Source: Porticoccus sp950063125
Lineage (GTDB): Bacteria; Pseudomonadota; Gammaproteobacteria; Pseudomonadales; Porticoccaceae
Length of the DNA: 64,000 nucleotides
Assembly (NCBI RefSeq): GCF_963973895.1
Contig: NZ_CAXBBF010000003.1
Strand: one strand, 5' to 3'
Part shown: piece by piece, positions 26,638 to 35,513 of the stretch
How the letters are laid out: each line of letters begins with the position of its first letter
How positions within the stretch are numbered: position 1 is the first letter of the stretch
The notes under the pieces: generated by a model
The model's input: only the letters and a program-made list of their open reading frames with translations
What the model was told of the DNA's origin: nothing
Databases searched by the model: none
Made by a program: the position numbers and the translations under genes

Positions 26638-26658
26638 CAACAAATTGATTAACCGCCC
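26638..26658 (+). repeat. 21-bp direct repeat, right copy (island border)
   Basis: Exact copy of 19976-19996, including the codons that end the Fic gene, but here without a Fic frame before it. It lies 45 bp before hemB. Between the two copies are 6.6 kb. Confidence 0.8.
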
Positions 26659-26702
26659 CATCCCACCTATGATCTTCACGCTTATCTGAATCCGGAGCCT
26701 CC

Positions 26703-27716
26703 ATGAGTTTCAGCCATAATCGCGGCCCTTTTCCCGCCACCCGCCTGCGTCGCAATCGCGCCGACGACTTCTCCCGTCGTCTGGTGCGGGAGTCGGTGCT
26801 GACTCCCAATGATCTGATTTACCCGGTGTTTGTGCTGGAGGGTGCCGGCCAGCGCGAGGCAGTGGCCTCGATGCCCGGCATCGAGCGGCTATCCATCGAT
26901 CTGCTGGTGAAACAGGCCCGCGAGATTGCCGGCCTCGGCATTCCCGCCATTGCACTGTTCCCGGTGACACCGCAGTCCGCCAAGAGCCTGCTGGCAGAGG
27001 AGGCCTACAACCCGGATGGTCTAGCCCAGCGGGCGGTGAAAGCCATCAAGGATGCCGTGCCGGAACTGGGGGTGATGACCGATGTGGCGCTGGACCCGTT
27101 CACGGTGCACGGCCAGGACGGCATTATCGATAACCAGAGCGGCTATGTGTTGAACGACATCACCGTTGAAACACTGGTGAAACAGGCGCTGTCCCACGCC
27201 GCCGCCGGTGCCGATGTGGTGGCACCCTCGGACATGATGGACGGTCGCATTGGTTCGGTGCGGGCAGCACTGGAAGAGGCAGGGCATGTGAATACCCGCA
27301 TCATGGCTTACTCGGCCAAATATGCGTCCAGTTACTACGGTCCGTTCCGGGACGCGGTTGGCTCAGCGGGCAATATCAAGAGTGGCGACAAGAAAACCTA
27401 TCAGATGGACCCAGCCAATAGCGACGAGGCGCTGCACGAGTGCGCCCTCGATTTGCAGGAGGGCGCGGACATGATCATGGTGAAACCGGGCATGCCCTAT
27501 CTGGATGTGGTGCGCCGTGTGAAGGATGAGTTGAAGGCGCCCACCTTTGTGTATCAGGTGAGCGGCGAATATGCCATGCATGTGGCGGCGTTCCAGAACG
27601 GCTGGCTGAACCGCGAGCAGATCATTCTCGAATCACTGTTGTGCTTCAAGCGCGCCGGTGCCGATGGGGTACTGAGCTATTTTGCGATGGAAGCCGCCCG
27701 CCTGCTGAACGACTAG
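26703..27716 (+). CDS. hemB: Porphobilinogen synthase (delta-aminolevulinic acid dehydratase)
   Basis: Condenses two 5-aminolevulinates to porphobilinogen in heme synthesis. Active-site lysines K206 (AYSAKYASSYYG) and K261 (MVKPGMPY) form the two Schiff bases. The metal region DVALDPFTVHGQDG lacks the three-cysteine zinc site and is of the Mg-dependent Pseudomonas type. Full length at 337 aa. Next to the island border; CGGAGCC precedes the ATG. Confidence 0.97.
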   Translation: MSFSHNRGPFPATRLRRNRADDFSRRLVRESVLTPNDLIYPVFVLEGAGQREAVASMPGIERLSIDLLVKQAREIAGLGIPAIALFPVTPQSAKSLLAEEAYNPDGLAQRAVKAIKDAVPELGVMTDVALDPFTVHGQDGIIDNQSGYVLNDITVETLVKQALSHAAAGADVVAPSDMMDGRIGSVRAALEEAGHVNTRIMAYSAKYASSYYGPFRDAVGSAGNIKSGDKKTYQMDPANSDEALHECALDLQEGADMIMVKPGMPYLDVVRRVKDELKAPTFVYQVSGEYAMHVAAFQNGWLNREQIILESLLCFKRAGADGVLSYFAMEAARLLND

Positions 27717-27728
27717 CCAGCGCACCTT

Positions 27729-28949
27729 TCAACCGGCAATATCCCGGGCAAAAATTGCTTTCAGATAGCTGGTTTCCGCAATGGCCGGATGTACCGGATG
27801 ATCGGGACCCTGCCCGCCCTGTGCGAAAACCTGCAGCTGGCGATGCCGGTGAGCCGCCGCTGTTTTCACGACATCCATCAGCGCTTCCCGCGACAAATGC
27901 ATGGAACAGGAGGCGGAAACCAGTGTGCCGCCCGGGGCCAATAGTCTGAGCGCCAACTGGTTGATCTGATGATAGGCCTTTTCACCCTGACGCTGATCCT
28001 TGCGCCGCTTGATAAAAGCCGGGGGATCCAGCACCACCAGATCGTAGGTACGCCCCTGATCCAGCACGGATTTCATCAGGTCATTAGCCTTGCCCTGCAG
28101 GGTGGTAAACTCGCCCCGGTAATTATTGAGTACCGCGTTCTCCTGCGCCAGAGCCAGAGCATCGCCCGACACGTCGATACAGGTGACCGAACTGGCCCCG
28201 GCGACCGCCGCCTGAACACCCCAACCTCCGACATAGCTGTAGACATCCAGCACTGACTTGTCTTTTGCAAAATGCTGCAGGCGCTGGCGGTTTTCCCGGT
28301 GGTCGTAATACCAGCCGGTTTTTTGACCGGTGAGCAGCGGCGCCAGAAAGCGAACACCATTTTCCTCCAGCTCCACCCGTTCAGGGACTTCCCCGGCCAC
28401 GACCTCCACATATTCCGGCAAGCCTTCCATGGTGCGAAAAGAGCCCTGATTGCGCAGCAGGATACCCGCCGGAGAAAACACTTCATCCAGCGCCGCAATC
28501 AACTCATCCCGTCGGTTGTCCATCGCCGCCGTGGTCAGCTGTACCGACAGATAATCGCCAAAACGATCGACCACCAGACCGGGCAGCAGGTCGGAATCAC
28601 CAAAGATCGCCCGATAAAAGGGCTTCTCGAAACACTGCTCACGCAGCTTCATGGCCTGTCTTAGGCGCAGCACAATCAGGTTGCGGTCGAGCTGACAGCC
28701 CTGCTCCAGAGAATACAGCCGGGCACAGATCAGGGTTGACGGATTCACCGAGGCCATGCCGACAAAATGCCCTCTGGCATCTTCGACAACGACAACCGCA
28801 CCAGCCGAAAGGCCTTTCAGCGGCGTCATGTCGGTATTCACCTCATTGCTATATATCCAGAGGTGGCCCGCGCGCAACCGACGGTCTGCCCCGGTCTTGA
28901 GGCGCAAACTGGCTACCGGGCTTTGCTCGACGGGCGATTCAACTGACAT
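27729..28949 (-). CDS. rlmI: Class I SAM-dependent rRNA methyltransferase (RlmI-like)
   Basis: Predicted 23S rRNA m5C methyltransferase. An N-terminal PUA domain (about residues 15-85, RLRAGHLWIYSNEV) is followed by the Rossmann methyltransferase (KSVLDVYSYVGGWGVQAAVA, VTCIDVSGDAL) and the catalytic motif VLDPPAFIKRRKD. SCSMHLS near the C terminus carries the second cysteine motif. Start at 28949 has GGAG six bases upstream. Convergent with hemB, 12 bp apart. Confidence 0.9.
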   Translation of the reverse strand: MSVESPVEQSPVASLRLKTGADRRLRAGHLWIYSNEVNTDMTPLKGLSAGAVVVVEDARGHFVGMASVNPSTLICARLYSLEQGCQLDRNLIVLRLRQAMKLREQCFEKPFYRAIFGDSDLLPGLVVDRFGDYLSVQLTTAAMDNRRDELIAALDEVFSPAGILLRNQGSFRTMEGLPEYVEVVAGEVPERVELEENGVRFLAPLLTGQKTGWYYDHRENRQRLQHFAKDKSVLDVYSYVGGWGVQAAVAGASSVTCIDVSGDALALAQENAVLNNYRGEFTTLQGKANDLMKSVLDQGRTYDLVVLDPPAFIKRRKDQRQGEKAYHQINQLALRLLAPGGTLVSASCSMHLSREALMDVVKTAAAHRHRQLQVFAQGGQGPDHPVHPAIAETSYLKAIFARDIAG

Positions 28950-28979
28950 GGCTAACTCCAAAAAGAGATAAAGCTACAA

Positions 28980-29007
28980 ACAAAAAGAGCTGCCACCTGG
29001 CAGCTCT
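28980..29007 (-). terminator. Rho-independent terminator of gcvH
   Basis: Minus strand AGAGCTGCCA-GG-TGGCAGCTCT, a near-perfect 10-bp stem, followed by TTTTTG. It lies 45 bp after the gcvH stop. Confidence 0.85.
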
Positions 29008-29051
29008 GCGTGGCGGAAACTGAACCGCCTTGATCCTGCTAATCGACTTTA

Positions 29052-29438
29052 CTAATCGCTGGCCAGATCCTGGTAACTGTCGGCGTCGAGCAGATCTTCC
29101 AGCTCATCGGGGTCAGACATTTTGAGCTTGAAGAACCAGCCGTCGTCATAGGGCGAATCGTTGATCGTTTCGGGGGCATTCTCAAGAAGCTCATTAATGG
29201 CAATCACCTCACCGGAAACCGGAGCATAGATATCCGAGGCCGCTTTTACCGACTCAACAACCCCGGCATCATCACCCGCCACCAGCACAGCACCAATCTC
29301 GGGCAGTTCCACATAAACCACGTCACCCAGACTGTCCTGTGCATGCTGGGTAATCCCCACTGTCACAGTGCCATCGCCCTCATCACGGGCCCATTCATGG
29401 GTAGGAGCATATTTCAGGTCCCCGGGTGTCTCGCTCAT
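29052..29438 (-). CDS. gcvH: Glycine cleavage system H protein
   Basis: Lipoylated shuttle of the glycine cleavage complex. The lipoyl lysine is K65 in ESVKAASDIYAPVSGEV. Full length at 128 aa. GGAGATCACC stands before the ATG. The gcvT and gcvP partners are not in the window; upstream is ubiI, as in E. coli, where gcvTHP follows ubiI. The 89-bp gap between ubiI and gcvH shows no glycine riboswitch that I can make out. Confidence 0.96.
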   Translation of the reverse strand: MSETPGDLKYAPTHEWARDEGDGTVTVGITQHAQDSLGDVVYVELPEIGAVLVAGDDAGVVESVKAASDIYAPVSGEVIAINELLENAPETINDSPYDDGWFFKLKMSDPDELEDLLDADSYQDLASD

Positions 29439-29527
29439 GGTGATCTCCTCGATATTGACGATCTAAAACTGTCGGCGATTCTAAACCCGATCGGGCGCAA
29501 ACAGAAGTACCGAATCAGCCGAACTCA

Positions 29528-30766
29528 CTATGTAAGTCCCATGGCCTGCCGGATCAACTGCTTTTTCAATGGTCCCGCGCCGTTAAACAGGGCCATGCCG
29601 TCATTGCGCAGCAATCGCAACGGCAGCCTGTCAGATTCAAACAGACGCTTGAAACCCTCCATGGCCGCCATCATCGCCAGGTTCTGTGGCTTGCGGCGGC
29701 GCTGGTAGCGCGCCAGCGCCAATCGGTCGCCGGGGGACAATCCCCGCTGCAATGCCCGCTGCACTTCCTCTGCCAGCACAGCCGCATCCTGCAAACCCAG
29801 ATTGACACCCTGCCCCGCCAAGGGATGAATACTGTGAGCCGCATCTCCCAGCAGGGCGACACCGGGCACCGTGTAATCGACCGCATGGCGCTGCCACAAC
29901 GGAATGCAGTGACGGCGATCGGCAGCCACCACTTCCCCCAGGCAATGGTCTGCCGCCTGACCGAGGGCCTGACAAAATCCCTGGTCATCGAGTGCCATCA
30001 GCGACTCCGCCACCGGGGTTTGTTGAGACCAGACAATGGAGCATTGTCGAGTGTCACCCCCGTCGCCCAACAGTGGCAGAAACGCCAGTGGCCCGGTTGG
30101 CAGAAAACGCTGCCTTGCTGTATAGCCGTGGCTCTTTGCTGTGGTTACCGTTGTCACAATCGCATGATGGCCATAATCCCATTGCCTGAGCTTCAGACCA
30201 CACAACCTGCGAATACCGGAGTTCGCACCATCGGCTGCGGCCACCAGCCCGGCACTGACGGACCGGCCGTCCGACAGAGTCAGAACGGTCATGTCAGAAT
30301 CACTGCCGGGAATGGTCAGGCCATCGACCACTGCAGGGCACAACAGCTCCACGTTGGGCATTTCCTCCAACCGTTGCAGCAGCGCCCTGACAATCAGTGC
30401 ATTCTCAACAATATGACCCAGGTTGGGCTGACGCACATCGGCACAGTCAAATTCGATATGACCGGTGCCATCGGCTTCCCAGATTTCCATACGATGGTAG
30501 GCACAGACACGCTGCGCGGCGATCGACGACCAAACACCCATTTGATCGAACAACTGTCGGGACGATTCCGTCAGCGCCACGACCCGGGGGTCAAAGCTGC
30601 TCGAAAGGTCGGGCATCGTAAAGGGACGCGCTTCCAGAACCCCGATGCGCAGTGATTGTCCCCAGCTGGACCCGGCGATAAGCACAGCCAGACTGGCACC
30701 GACCATGCCGGCACCCACGACGACAATATCAAACGACTTTTCGGTCACCTGCTCTTTTTCAGCCAC
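29528..30766 (-). CDS. ubiI: UbiI/VisC-type FAD-dependent ubiquinone hydroxylase
   Basis: Flavin monooxygenase of ubiquinone synthesis (C5 hydroxylation by UbiI in E. coli). FDIVVVGAGMVGASLAVLIA is the FAD dinucleotide fold, ADGANSGIRR the DG motif, and GDAAHSIHPLAGQGVNLGLQD the GD motif. 412 aa. It overlaps ubiH by 8 bp, so both are co-translated. I separate UbiI and UbiH by order in the operon; the two are paralogues and the exact assignment is inferred. Confidence 0.9.
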   Translation of the reverse strand: MAEKEQVTEKSFDIVVVGAGMVGASLAVLIAGSSWGQSLRIGVLEARPFTMPDLSSSFDPRVVALTESSRQLFDQMGVWSSIAAQRVCAYHRMEIWEADGTGHIEFDCADVRQPNLGHIVENALIVRALLQRLEEMPNVELLCPAVVDGLTIPGSDSDMTVLTLSDGRSVSAGLVAAADGANSGIRRLCGLKLRQWDYGHHAIVTTVTTAKSHGYTARQRFLPTGPLAFLPLLGDGGDTRQCSIVWSQQTPVAESLMALDDQGFCQALGQAADHCLGEVVAADRRHCIPLWQRHAVDYTVPGVALLGDAAHSIHPLAGQGVNLGLQDAAVLAEEVQRALQRGLSPGDRLALARYQRRRKPQNLAMMAAMEGFKRLFESDRLPLRLLRNDGMALFNGAGPLKKQLIRQAMGLT

Positions 30767-32054
30767 CGGTGGTATTTCCCAACGTATTGCCTAACATAGC
30801 CCCCAACATGGGCGTTCCCCGTGTCTCCAGCCCCATACCGAGCCGGGTAAATTGATGGCGCAGCAGCGGCACCGCATCCAGTGCCAGCAAACCGGTATTG
30901 CGCAACAACGCCATCGGGATGGAGTGCATGCCAAATACCCGGGGGAGCAAATCGCTCAACAAAATGGTCTGTTGCTGATCCAGTTGCTGCCGCTGAAGGT
31001 ACTCTTGCAGCACGCTCAACTCCCCCGGGGCCTGGTGGTTTTCCGCTGCCTCACCCAGCGTCTCCGCCAGCACAGCCACATCGCGCAGGGCGAGATTGAA
31101 TCCCTGCCCCGCCACCGGGTGCAACGAATGCGCAGCATTGCCGACCACAACCAGGTGCCTGCGCACCTGTTCTTCACTGGTGATCAGACTCAGGGGATAC
31201 ACCTGCCGACTCCCCACCCGGACAAAGGGTCCCAACCGATAGCCAAACCGCTGCTGTAACCGGGCGAGAAATTCCGCCTCATCAGCCGCCAGCAATTCAG
31301 CCGCCTGCTCTGGCGGCATGGTCCAGACCATTGCACAGCGGTGCTCTCCGGCCATTGGCTGCAGTGGCAACATGGCCATCGGGCCAAGATCGGTAAAGCG
31401 CTCATAGGCGATGCCGCCATGATCCAGCTGCAACCCGATATTGGCAACCACGGCAGCCTGCCCATAATCCTTACACCGGGAATCAATCGCCAGCCGTTGA
31501 CGGGTTTGGGATTGTGCACCGTCGGCCACCACCAGCAGATCGGCACTGATCATCTCGACGGCATCCGTGTCATCGGAGGAAACCTGTAACTGCATGCCCC
31601 GGCTCGACGGGCTGACAGCCACGACCTGAGCCGGTGCGGTTACTTCCACACCCGGCGCCCGCTGCAGCGCAGCCATCAATACGTCGCCCAACTGGCGGTT
31701 CTCGACCACATAGCCCAGCGCGGGCAGGTTCTGCTCGGCAGCCGTGAGTCGGGCCCTGCCAAAATGGCCCCGGTCGGAGACGTGCACTTGCCGAATCTCA
31801 GTGAGACCGGAATGCAGCGATTGCCAGAGCCCCAGTAACTCAAAAATCTCCCGGCTGCTGTGAGAAAGCGCTGTAGAGCGTCCGTCGAAACTTGGCGGCA
31901 GGGTTGCAGTGCTTTGCAGGGGGAAGGATTCAATCACCCGAATACGCCAGTCTGCCTTCAGGTGGGACAGCAGCAATGCCAGACTGGCCCCCACCATGCC
32001 ACCGCCGACAATGGCGATATCCACCGCAGATTCGGCGGCAGCGCGGCTTTTCAT
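30759..32054 (-). CDS. ubiH: 2-octaprenyl-6-methoxyphenyl hydroxylase UbiH
   Basis: FAD monooxygenase of aerobic ubiquinone synthesis (C1 hydroxylation). IAIVGGGMVGASLALLLS binds FAD, VADGAQSQTRQR is the DG motif, and GNAAHSLHPVAGQGFNLALRD the GD motif. 431 aa. It starts 4 bp inside the end of pepP (ATGA) and overlaps ubiI at its own end, giving the conserved order ygfB-pepP-ubiH-ubiI. Confidence 0.92.
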   Translation of the reverse strand: MKSRAAAESAVDIAIVGGGMVGASLALLLSHLKADWRIRVIESFPLQSTATLPPSFDGRSTALSHSSREIFELLGLWQSLHSGLTEIRQVHVSDRGHFGRARLTAAEQNLPALGYVVENRQLGDVLMAALQRAPGVEVTAPAQVVAVSPSSRGMQLQVSSDDTDAVEMISADLLVVADGAQSQTRQRLAIDSRCKDYGQAAVVANIGLQLDHGGIAYERFTDLGPMAMLPLQPMAGEHRCAMVWTMPPEQAAELLAADEAEFLARLQQRFGYRLGPFVRVGSRQVYPLSLITSEEQVRRHLVVVGNAAHSLHPVAGQGFNLALRDVAVLAETLGEAAENHQAPGELSVLQEYLQRQQLDQQQTILLSDLLPRVFGMHSIPMALLRNTGLLALDAVPLLRHQFTRLGMGLETRGTPMLGAMLGNTLGNTTGG

Positions 32055-33364
32055 TTGCCGGCCATCAGGGTTTCAATATCACTGGTTGTCTTGGGCGCAT
32101 CGGCACTCAGCACAACCGCACCCGAACCACTCAACAGGATGTCATCTTCAATGCGTATGCCAATGCCCCGCCAGCGCTCATCGACCCGGGGATTATCCCT
32201 GGCAATATAGATACCGGGCTCGACGGTCAGAACCATCCCGGACTCCAGCAATCGCCACTCATCGTGCACCTTGTAATCGCCCACATCATGGACATCCATA
32301 CCCAGCCAATGGCCGGCTCGGTGCATATAGAAGTCGCGATAGGCCCCGGTTTCCACCAGTTCATTCCGCTCGCCGTCGAGAATACCCAGTTCCACCAGAC
32401 CGTCAGTGATGACTCTCACCGTGGTCTGGTGAGGTTCATTCCAGTGATTGCCCGGCTTACAGGCTTCGATGGCTTCAAGCTGGGCCTGCAATACCACGTC
32501 ATAGATCGCTTTCTGTTCAGCCGAGAAACGGCCGTTCACCGGAAATGTGCGGGTAATATCGGAGGCATAGTGCTCCAGCTCGCAACCGGCATCGATCAGT
32601 ACAAGGTCACCACTGGTCAGCTTGGCACTGTTTTCCACGTAGTGAAGAATGCAACCGTTGGCGCCCCCGCCGACGATAGAGTTGTAGGCCGGGAAACGGG
32701 CACCGGCCATGGCGAATTCGTGTTCAATCTCGGCCTGCAACTGATACTCGTACATGCCAGGACGACAGACCTGCATGGCGCGGCAATGGGCTCTGGCAGA
32801 AATACTCGCCGCCGCCCGCATGATTTTCTGCTCACCGGCACTCTTGAACAGCCGCAACTCGTGCAAAAAATGATCGAGATCGACAAGCTCCCCCGGCGGA
32901 CTGGCCCCAGCCCTCGAACGGGAACGGATACTGTTGATCCACTCCATCAGGTGGCGATCGAAAGAGGGATCCCTACCCATTGCGTAATAGACCTTTTCTC
33001 GGCCCTCGAGCAGACCCGGCAGAATGTCGTCAATATCGTCGATGGGGAACGAGTCGTCTGCACCGTATTCGCTGCATGCTCCCTCCGGACCAGCCCGGTA
33101 GCCATCCCATATTTCACGCTCGGGATTGCGCTCCCGGCAAAACAGCAGGAACTGGCCCTGTTCGCGACCGGGGATGAGTACCAGCACGGCCTCGGGCTCC
33201 GAAAAACCGGTCAGATAATAAAAATCGCTATCCTGGCGATAGGGGTAATGCGTATCCCGATTGCGAATGCGCTCGGCAGCGCCGCTGATGACGGCAATGC
33301 TGTTATCTGTCATCAGCTCCATAAGAGTCCGGCGGCGGCGGGCAAATTCCTGCTTGCTGATCAT
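32051..33364 (-). CDS. pepP: Xaa-Pro aminopeptidase
   Basis: Dimetal aminopeptidase releasing N-terminal residues before proline. The N-terminal creatinase-like domain starts at FARRRRTLMELM. The catalytic pita-bread domain shows the metal ligands in LVLIDAGCELEHYASDITRTFPVNG (two Asp), HRAGHWLGMDVHDVG (His), MVLTVEPGIYI (Glu) and GIRIEDDIL (Glu). Full length at 437 aa. First of three coupled genes pepP-ubiH-ubiI. Confidence 0.96.
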   Translation of the reverse strand: MISKQEFARRRRTLMELMTDNSIAVISGAAERIRNRDTHYPYRQDSDFYYLTGFSEPEAVLVLIPGREQGQFLLFCRERNPEREIWDGYRAGPEGACSEYGADDSFPIDDIDDILPGLLEGREKVYYAMGRDPSFDRHLMEWINSIRSRSRAGASPPGELVDLDHFLHELRLFKSAGEQKIMRAAASISARAHCRAMQVCRPGMYEYQLQAEIEHEFAMAGARFPAYNSIVGGGANGCILHYVENSAKLTSGDLVLIDAGCELEHYASDITRTFPVNGRFSAEQKAIYDVVLQAQLEAIEACKPGNHWNEPHQTTVRVITDGLVELGILDGERNELVETGAYRDFYMHRAGHWLGMDVHDVGDYKVHDEWRLLESGMVLTVEPGIYIARDNPRVDERWRGIGIRIEDDILLSGSGAVVLSADAPKTTSDIETLMAGK

Positions 33365-33405
33365 ATGATTACGGTGTCTCCGGAAAGGATCCTGGCGATA
33401 AAAAT

Positions 33406-33957
33406 CTAATGAAGTGTTGGGGACAGGGGGTCGTCGACTTTCTTATTCAACTCCGCATAGACCAATAGTACGGCCACCCTGACGTATTCGACCAGTTCAG
33501 TATAACTGACCTCGTCTTCTTCACTTTCTTCATCCAGGGTTCCGATCTGGGAAATGGCGGCCAGATCACCCAGCGCATCGGCGATATCCCCGGTCAGCGT
33601 CGCGTCTTCGGAAAGTCCGGCGCTACCGAGACCGAACAGGAAACCCTGACACCATTCTCCCAATGACAGCAGGCGCTGATTCAGCTCGACCTCGTCACCC
33701 GGCAGCAAGGGTTGAAACTCATAGGAGCCACTGCTGATCGATTCAAGTGACAAAAGGTGCAAATCCGGCAATACGTCGCCGAGATCCTCCACCCGCTCCG
33801 TGACCACATCAAGCAACTGGCAGACCATGGTGATTAATTCTTCTCCCCCGGCATGCTGGCCACCACTGATACGACCACACAACAGACCATGCAACTCGGC
33901 AGGGCTACCCGGCAAATTGGCGCGTAAAAACGCATCGGCAATGTCATTAAAGTCCAT
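33406..33957 (-). CDS. YgfB/YecA (UPF0149) family protein
   Basis: Function not settled for most members; Pseudomonas YgfB is known to affect antibiotic tolerance. The 183-aa protein has the family start (FNDIADAFLRAN, SPAELHGLLCGRISGG) and the ending EVSYTELVEYVRVAVLLVYAELN. Start at 33957 is preceded by AGGTGG. Located between pepP and the ZapB-like/zapA genes as in other gammaproteobacteria. The 200 bp upstream form the divergent promoter region. Confidence 0.9.
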   Translation of the reverse strand: MDFNDIADAFLRANLPGSPAELHGLLCGRISGGQHAGGEELITMVCQLLDVVTERVEDLGDVLPDLHLLSLESISSGSYEFQPLLPGDEVELNQRLLSLGEWCQGFLFGLGSAGLSEDATLTGDIADALGDLAAISQIGTLDEESEEDEVSYTELVEYVRVAVLLVYAELNKKVDDPLSPTLH

Positions 33958-34157
33958 ATCCACCTGTATTTCCGGCAAGCAAATGAAGGGGGAATCCTAC
34001 CACCCTTCCCAAGGCCAATCATCCCGCCTTATGGCAGAAATAAAAACCCCAGCTCCCATAACGGGCTAGACAATATTTCTCGAAGCACTGTAAGGATTAT
34101 TGACCGGCGTGTTAGGGCACAATATAGTGGTCTGCAATTATATTCACGGTTGGGTCC

Positions 34158-34364
34158 ATGTCAGAAGATTTACAAACCCTTGAACAGAAAATTGATCGAC
34201 TGATCAATATCTGTGCGCGCCTGCAGAAAGAAAACCTCTCCCTGCGCGAGCGTGAATCAACCCTTTTAAAGGAACGCAGCAAGCTCCTGGAAAAAAATGA
34301 ACTGGCTCGCAACCGGGTTGAGCACATGATTGTCAGACTCAAAAACCTCAATAACGAAGGCTGA
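34158..34364 (+). CDS. ZapB-like small coiled-coil protein (TIGR02449 type)
   Basis: The 68-aa protein is almost entirely coiled coil (LQTLEQKIDRLINICARL onward, with leucine heptads). Its position directly before zapA suggests that it works at the division ring, as ZapB does with ZapA; this is inference from context. The stop is 5 bp before zapA, so the two are co-transcribed. Confidence 0.8.
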   Translation: MSEDLQTLEQKIDRLINICARLQKENLSLRERESTLLKERSKLLEKNELARNRVEHMIVRLKNLNNEG

Positions 34365-34369
34365 ACCGG

Positions 34370-34681
34370 ATGAACCCGCAGACTGTCAACATCCGCATCC
34401 TCGACAAGGAATATCAGGTCAGCTGTCCGCCAGAGGAGCGCGATGCCCTGCTACTCTCTGCCCGAGCACTGGATGAGCGCATGCGTTCAATCCGCAACAG
34501 TGGTGGCGTTATCGGACTGGAGCGTATTGCCGTGATGGCGGCATTGAACCTCACCTATGACCTATCCAAGCTGGAAGCCCAAACCGCCAGCCATAGCCTT
34601 TCCGCCGAGGCATTTCAGCGCCTGGATCGCAAACTTTCCTCCGCCCTGGAAAGTTTTGAGCCTTCCACCTCCTCCTTTTGA
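34370..34681 (+). CDS. zapA: Cell division protein ZapA
   Basis: Promotes FtsZ ring assembly by cross-linking filaments. The 103-aa protein has the N-terminal globular part (VNIRILDKEYQVSCPPEER) and a C-terminal helix (VIGLERIAVMAALNLTYDL). GGATGAACC before the ATG. Upstream of 6S RNA as in Pseudomonas and E. coli. Confidence 0.93.
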   Translation: MNPQTVNIRILDKEYQVSCPPEERDALLLSARALDERMRSIRNSGGVIGLERIAVMAALNLTYDLSKLEAQTASHSLSAEAFQRLDRKLSSALESFEPSTSSF

Positions 34682-34702
34682 CGACTCTCTGAGCTATACT
34701 GT

Positions 34703-34878
34703 CGGAACGCCCTGGGGTGCTTGCCAGTCGACAAGTCCTTGAGCCGATAATCTGTAACCTGGAGGGTAACAGTCTGTACGGTGTGCAAGTCCGCGTGACG
34801 GAAAGCCTAAAGTATTGCGTTACCCACCACCTTGAACTTTACGGTTCAAGGCCACATTGACAGCGGCACTTCCGGGGA
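34703..34878 (+). ncRNA. ssrS: 6S RNA (ssrS)
   Basis: The segment between zapA and the 5-FCL gene has the 6S hallmarks: a 5'/3' closing stem (CGGAACGCC with GGCACTTCCG), the conserved CCTGGGGTG and CCTTGAGCCGATAAT blocks, a central bubble region and the 3' hairpin CCTTGAACTTTACGGTTCAAGG. The RNA binds sigma70 RNA polymerase and represses it in stationary phase. A -10 TATACT at 34695-34700 precedes it. Ends are estimated. Confidence 0.92.
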
Positions 34879-34912
34879 TCCTACAATCAACACAGAATAA
34901 GACCGAGCAGCG

Positions 34913-35485
34913 ATGGACAACAAAGCCATTCGTAAAGAAATGCGTCAAAAACGCCAGTCGCTGTCCGCACCACAGCAAGCCGATGCCAGTCACGGACTTG
35001 CCCGGCAATTATGTCGGCTACCGGTCTTTCTGTTTGGCAAGAACATCGCTTTCTATCTGGCCAATGACGGCGAAATAGACCCGCGTATAGCAATGGGAGT
35101 CGCCGAAGCGGCCGGCAAAGCCTGCCATCTACCCGTCTTGCACCCCCTGAAACAGAACCGCCTGCACTTTGTCCGCTACCGCACAGGACAACCGCTGACA
35201 AGCAATCGCTTTGGTATAGCCGAGCCTCCCCTGCGCCGCAACCGAATCGTTCCGTTGCTGGCTATAGACGTGGTTCTGTTACCCATGGTCGCCTTTGATC
35301 GACAGGGCAACCGGCTGGGCATGGGGGGCGGCTTTTACGACCGCACCCTGAGTCAGACTTTCGGGCTGACCAAATTCATCGGTTTAGCCCACAGCTGTCA
35401 GGAAACTGATAGTATTGCTCCGCAACCCTGGGATGTCCCGTTACAAGCCATCGTTACCGAACGGGATATTATTCAGATTCGTTAG
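34913..35485 (+). CDS. 5-formyltetrahydrofolate cyclo-ligase
   Basis: Converts 5-formyl-THF to 5,10-methenyl-THF with ATP. The signature GNRLGMGGGFYDRTL is at about residues 135-150, and the N terminus RKEMRQKRQSL binds ATP phosphate. 190 aa, full length. The 6S RNA-cyclo-ligase pairing is conserved (ssrS-ygfA in E. coli, where the two are one transcript). Confidence 0.93.
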   Translation: MDNKAIRKEMRQKRQSLSAPQQADASHGLARQLCRLPVFLFGKNIAFYLANDGEIDPRIAMGVAEAAGKACHLPVLHPLKQNRLHFVRYRTGQPLTSNRFGIAEPPLRRNRIVPLLAIDVVLLPMVAFDRQGNRLGMGGGFYDRTLSQTFGLTKFIGLAHSCQETDSIAPQPWDVPLQAIVTERDIIQIR

Positions 35486-35513
35486 TCCAGTCAGGTCAAG
35501 AAGCCTTCTCGAT

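Noticed and set aside
29439..29527. Glycine riboswitch upstream of gcvH
   Set aside because: The 89-bp interval lacks the conserved aptamer sequence and is too short for the usual tandem form.
31892..33409. 505-codon plus-strand frame opposite ubiH and pepP
   Set aside because: Spans two well-recognised genes in antisense, has no ribosome-binding site and no family features.
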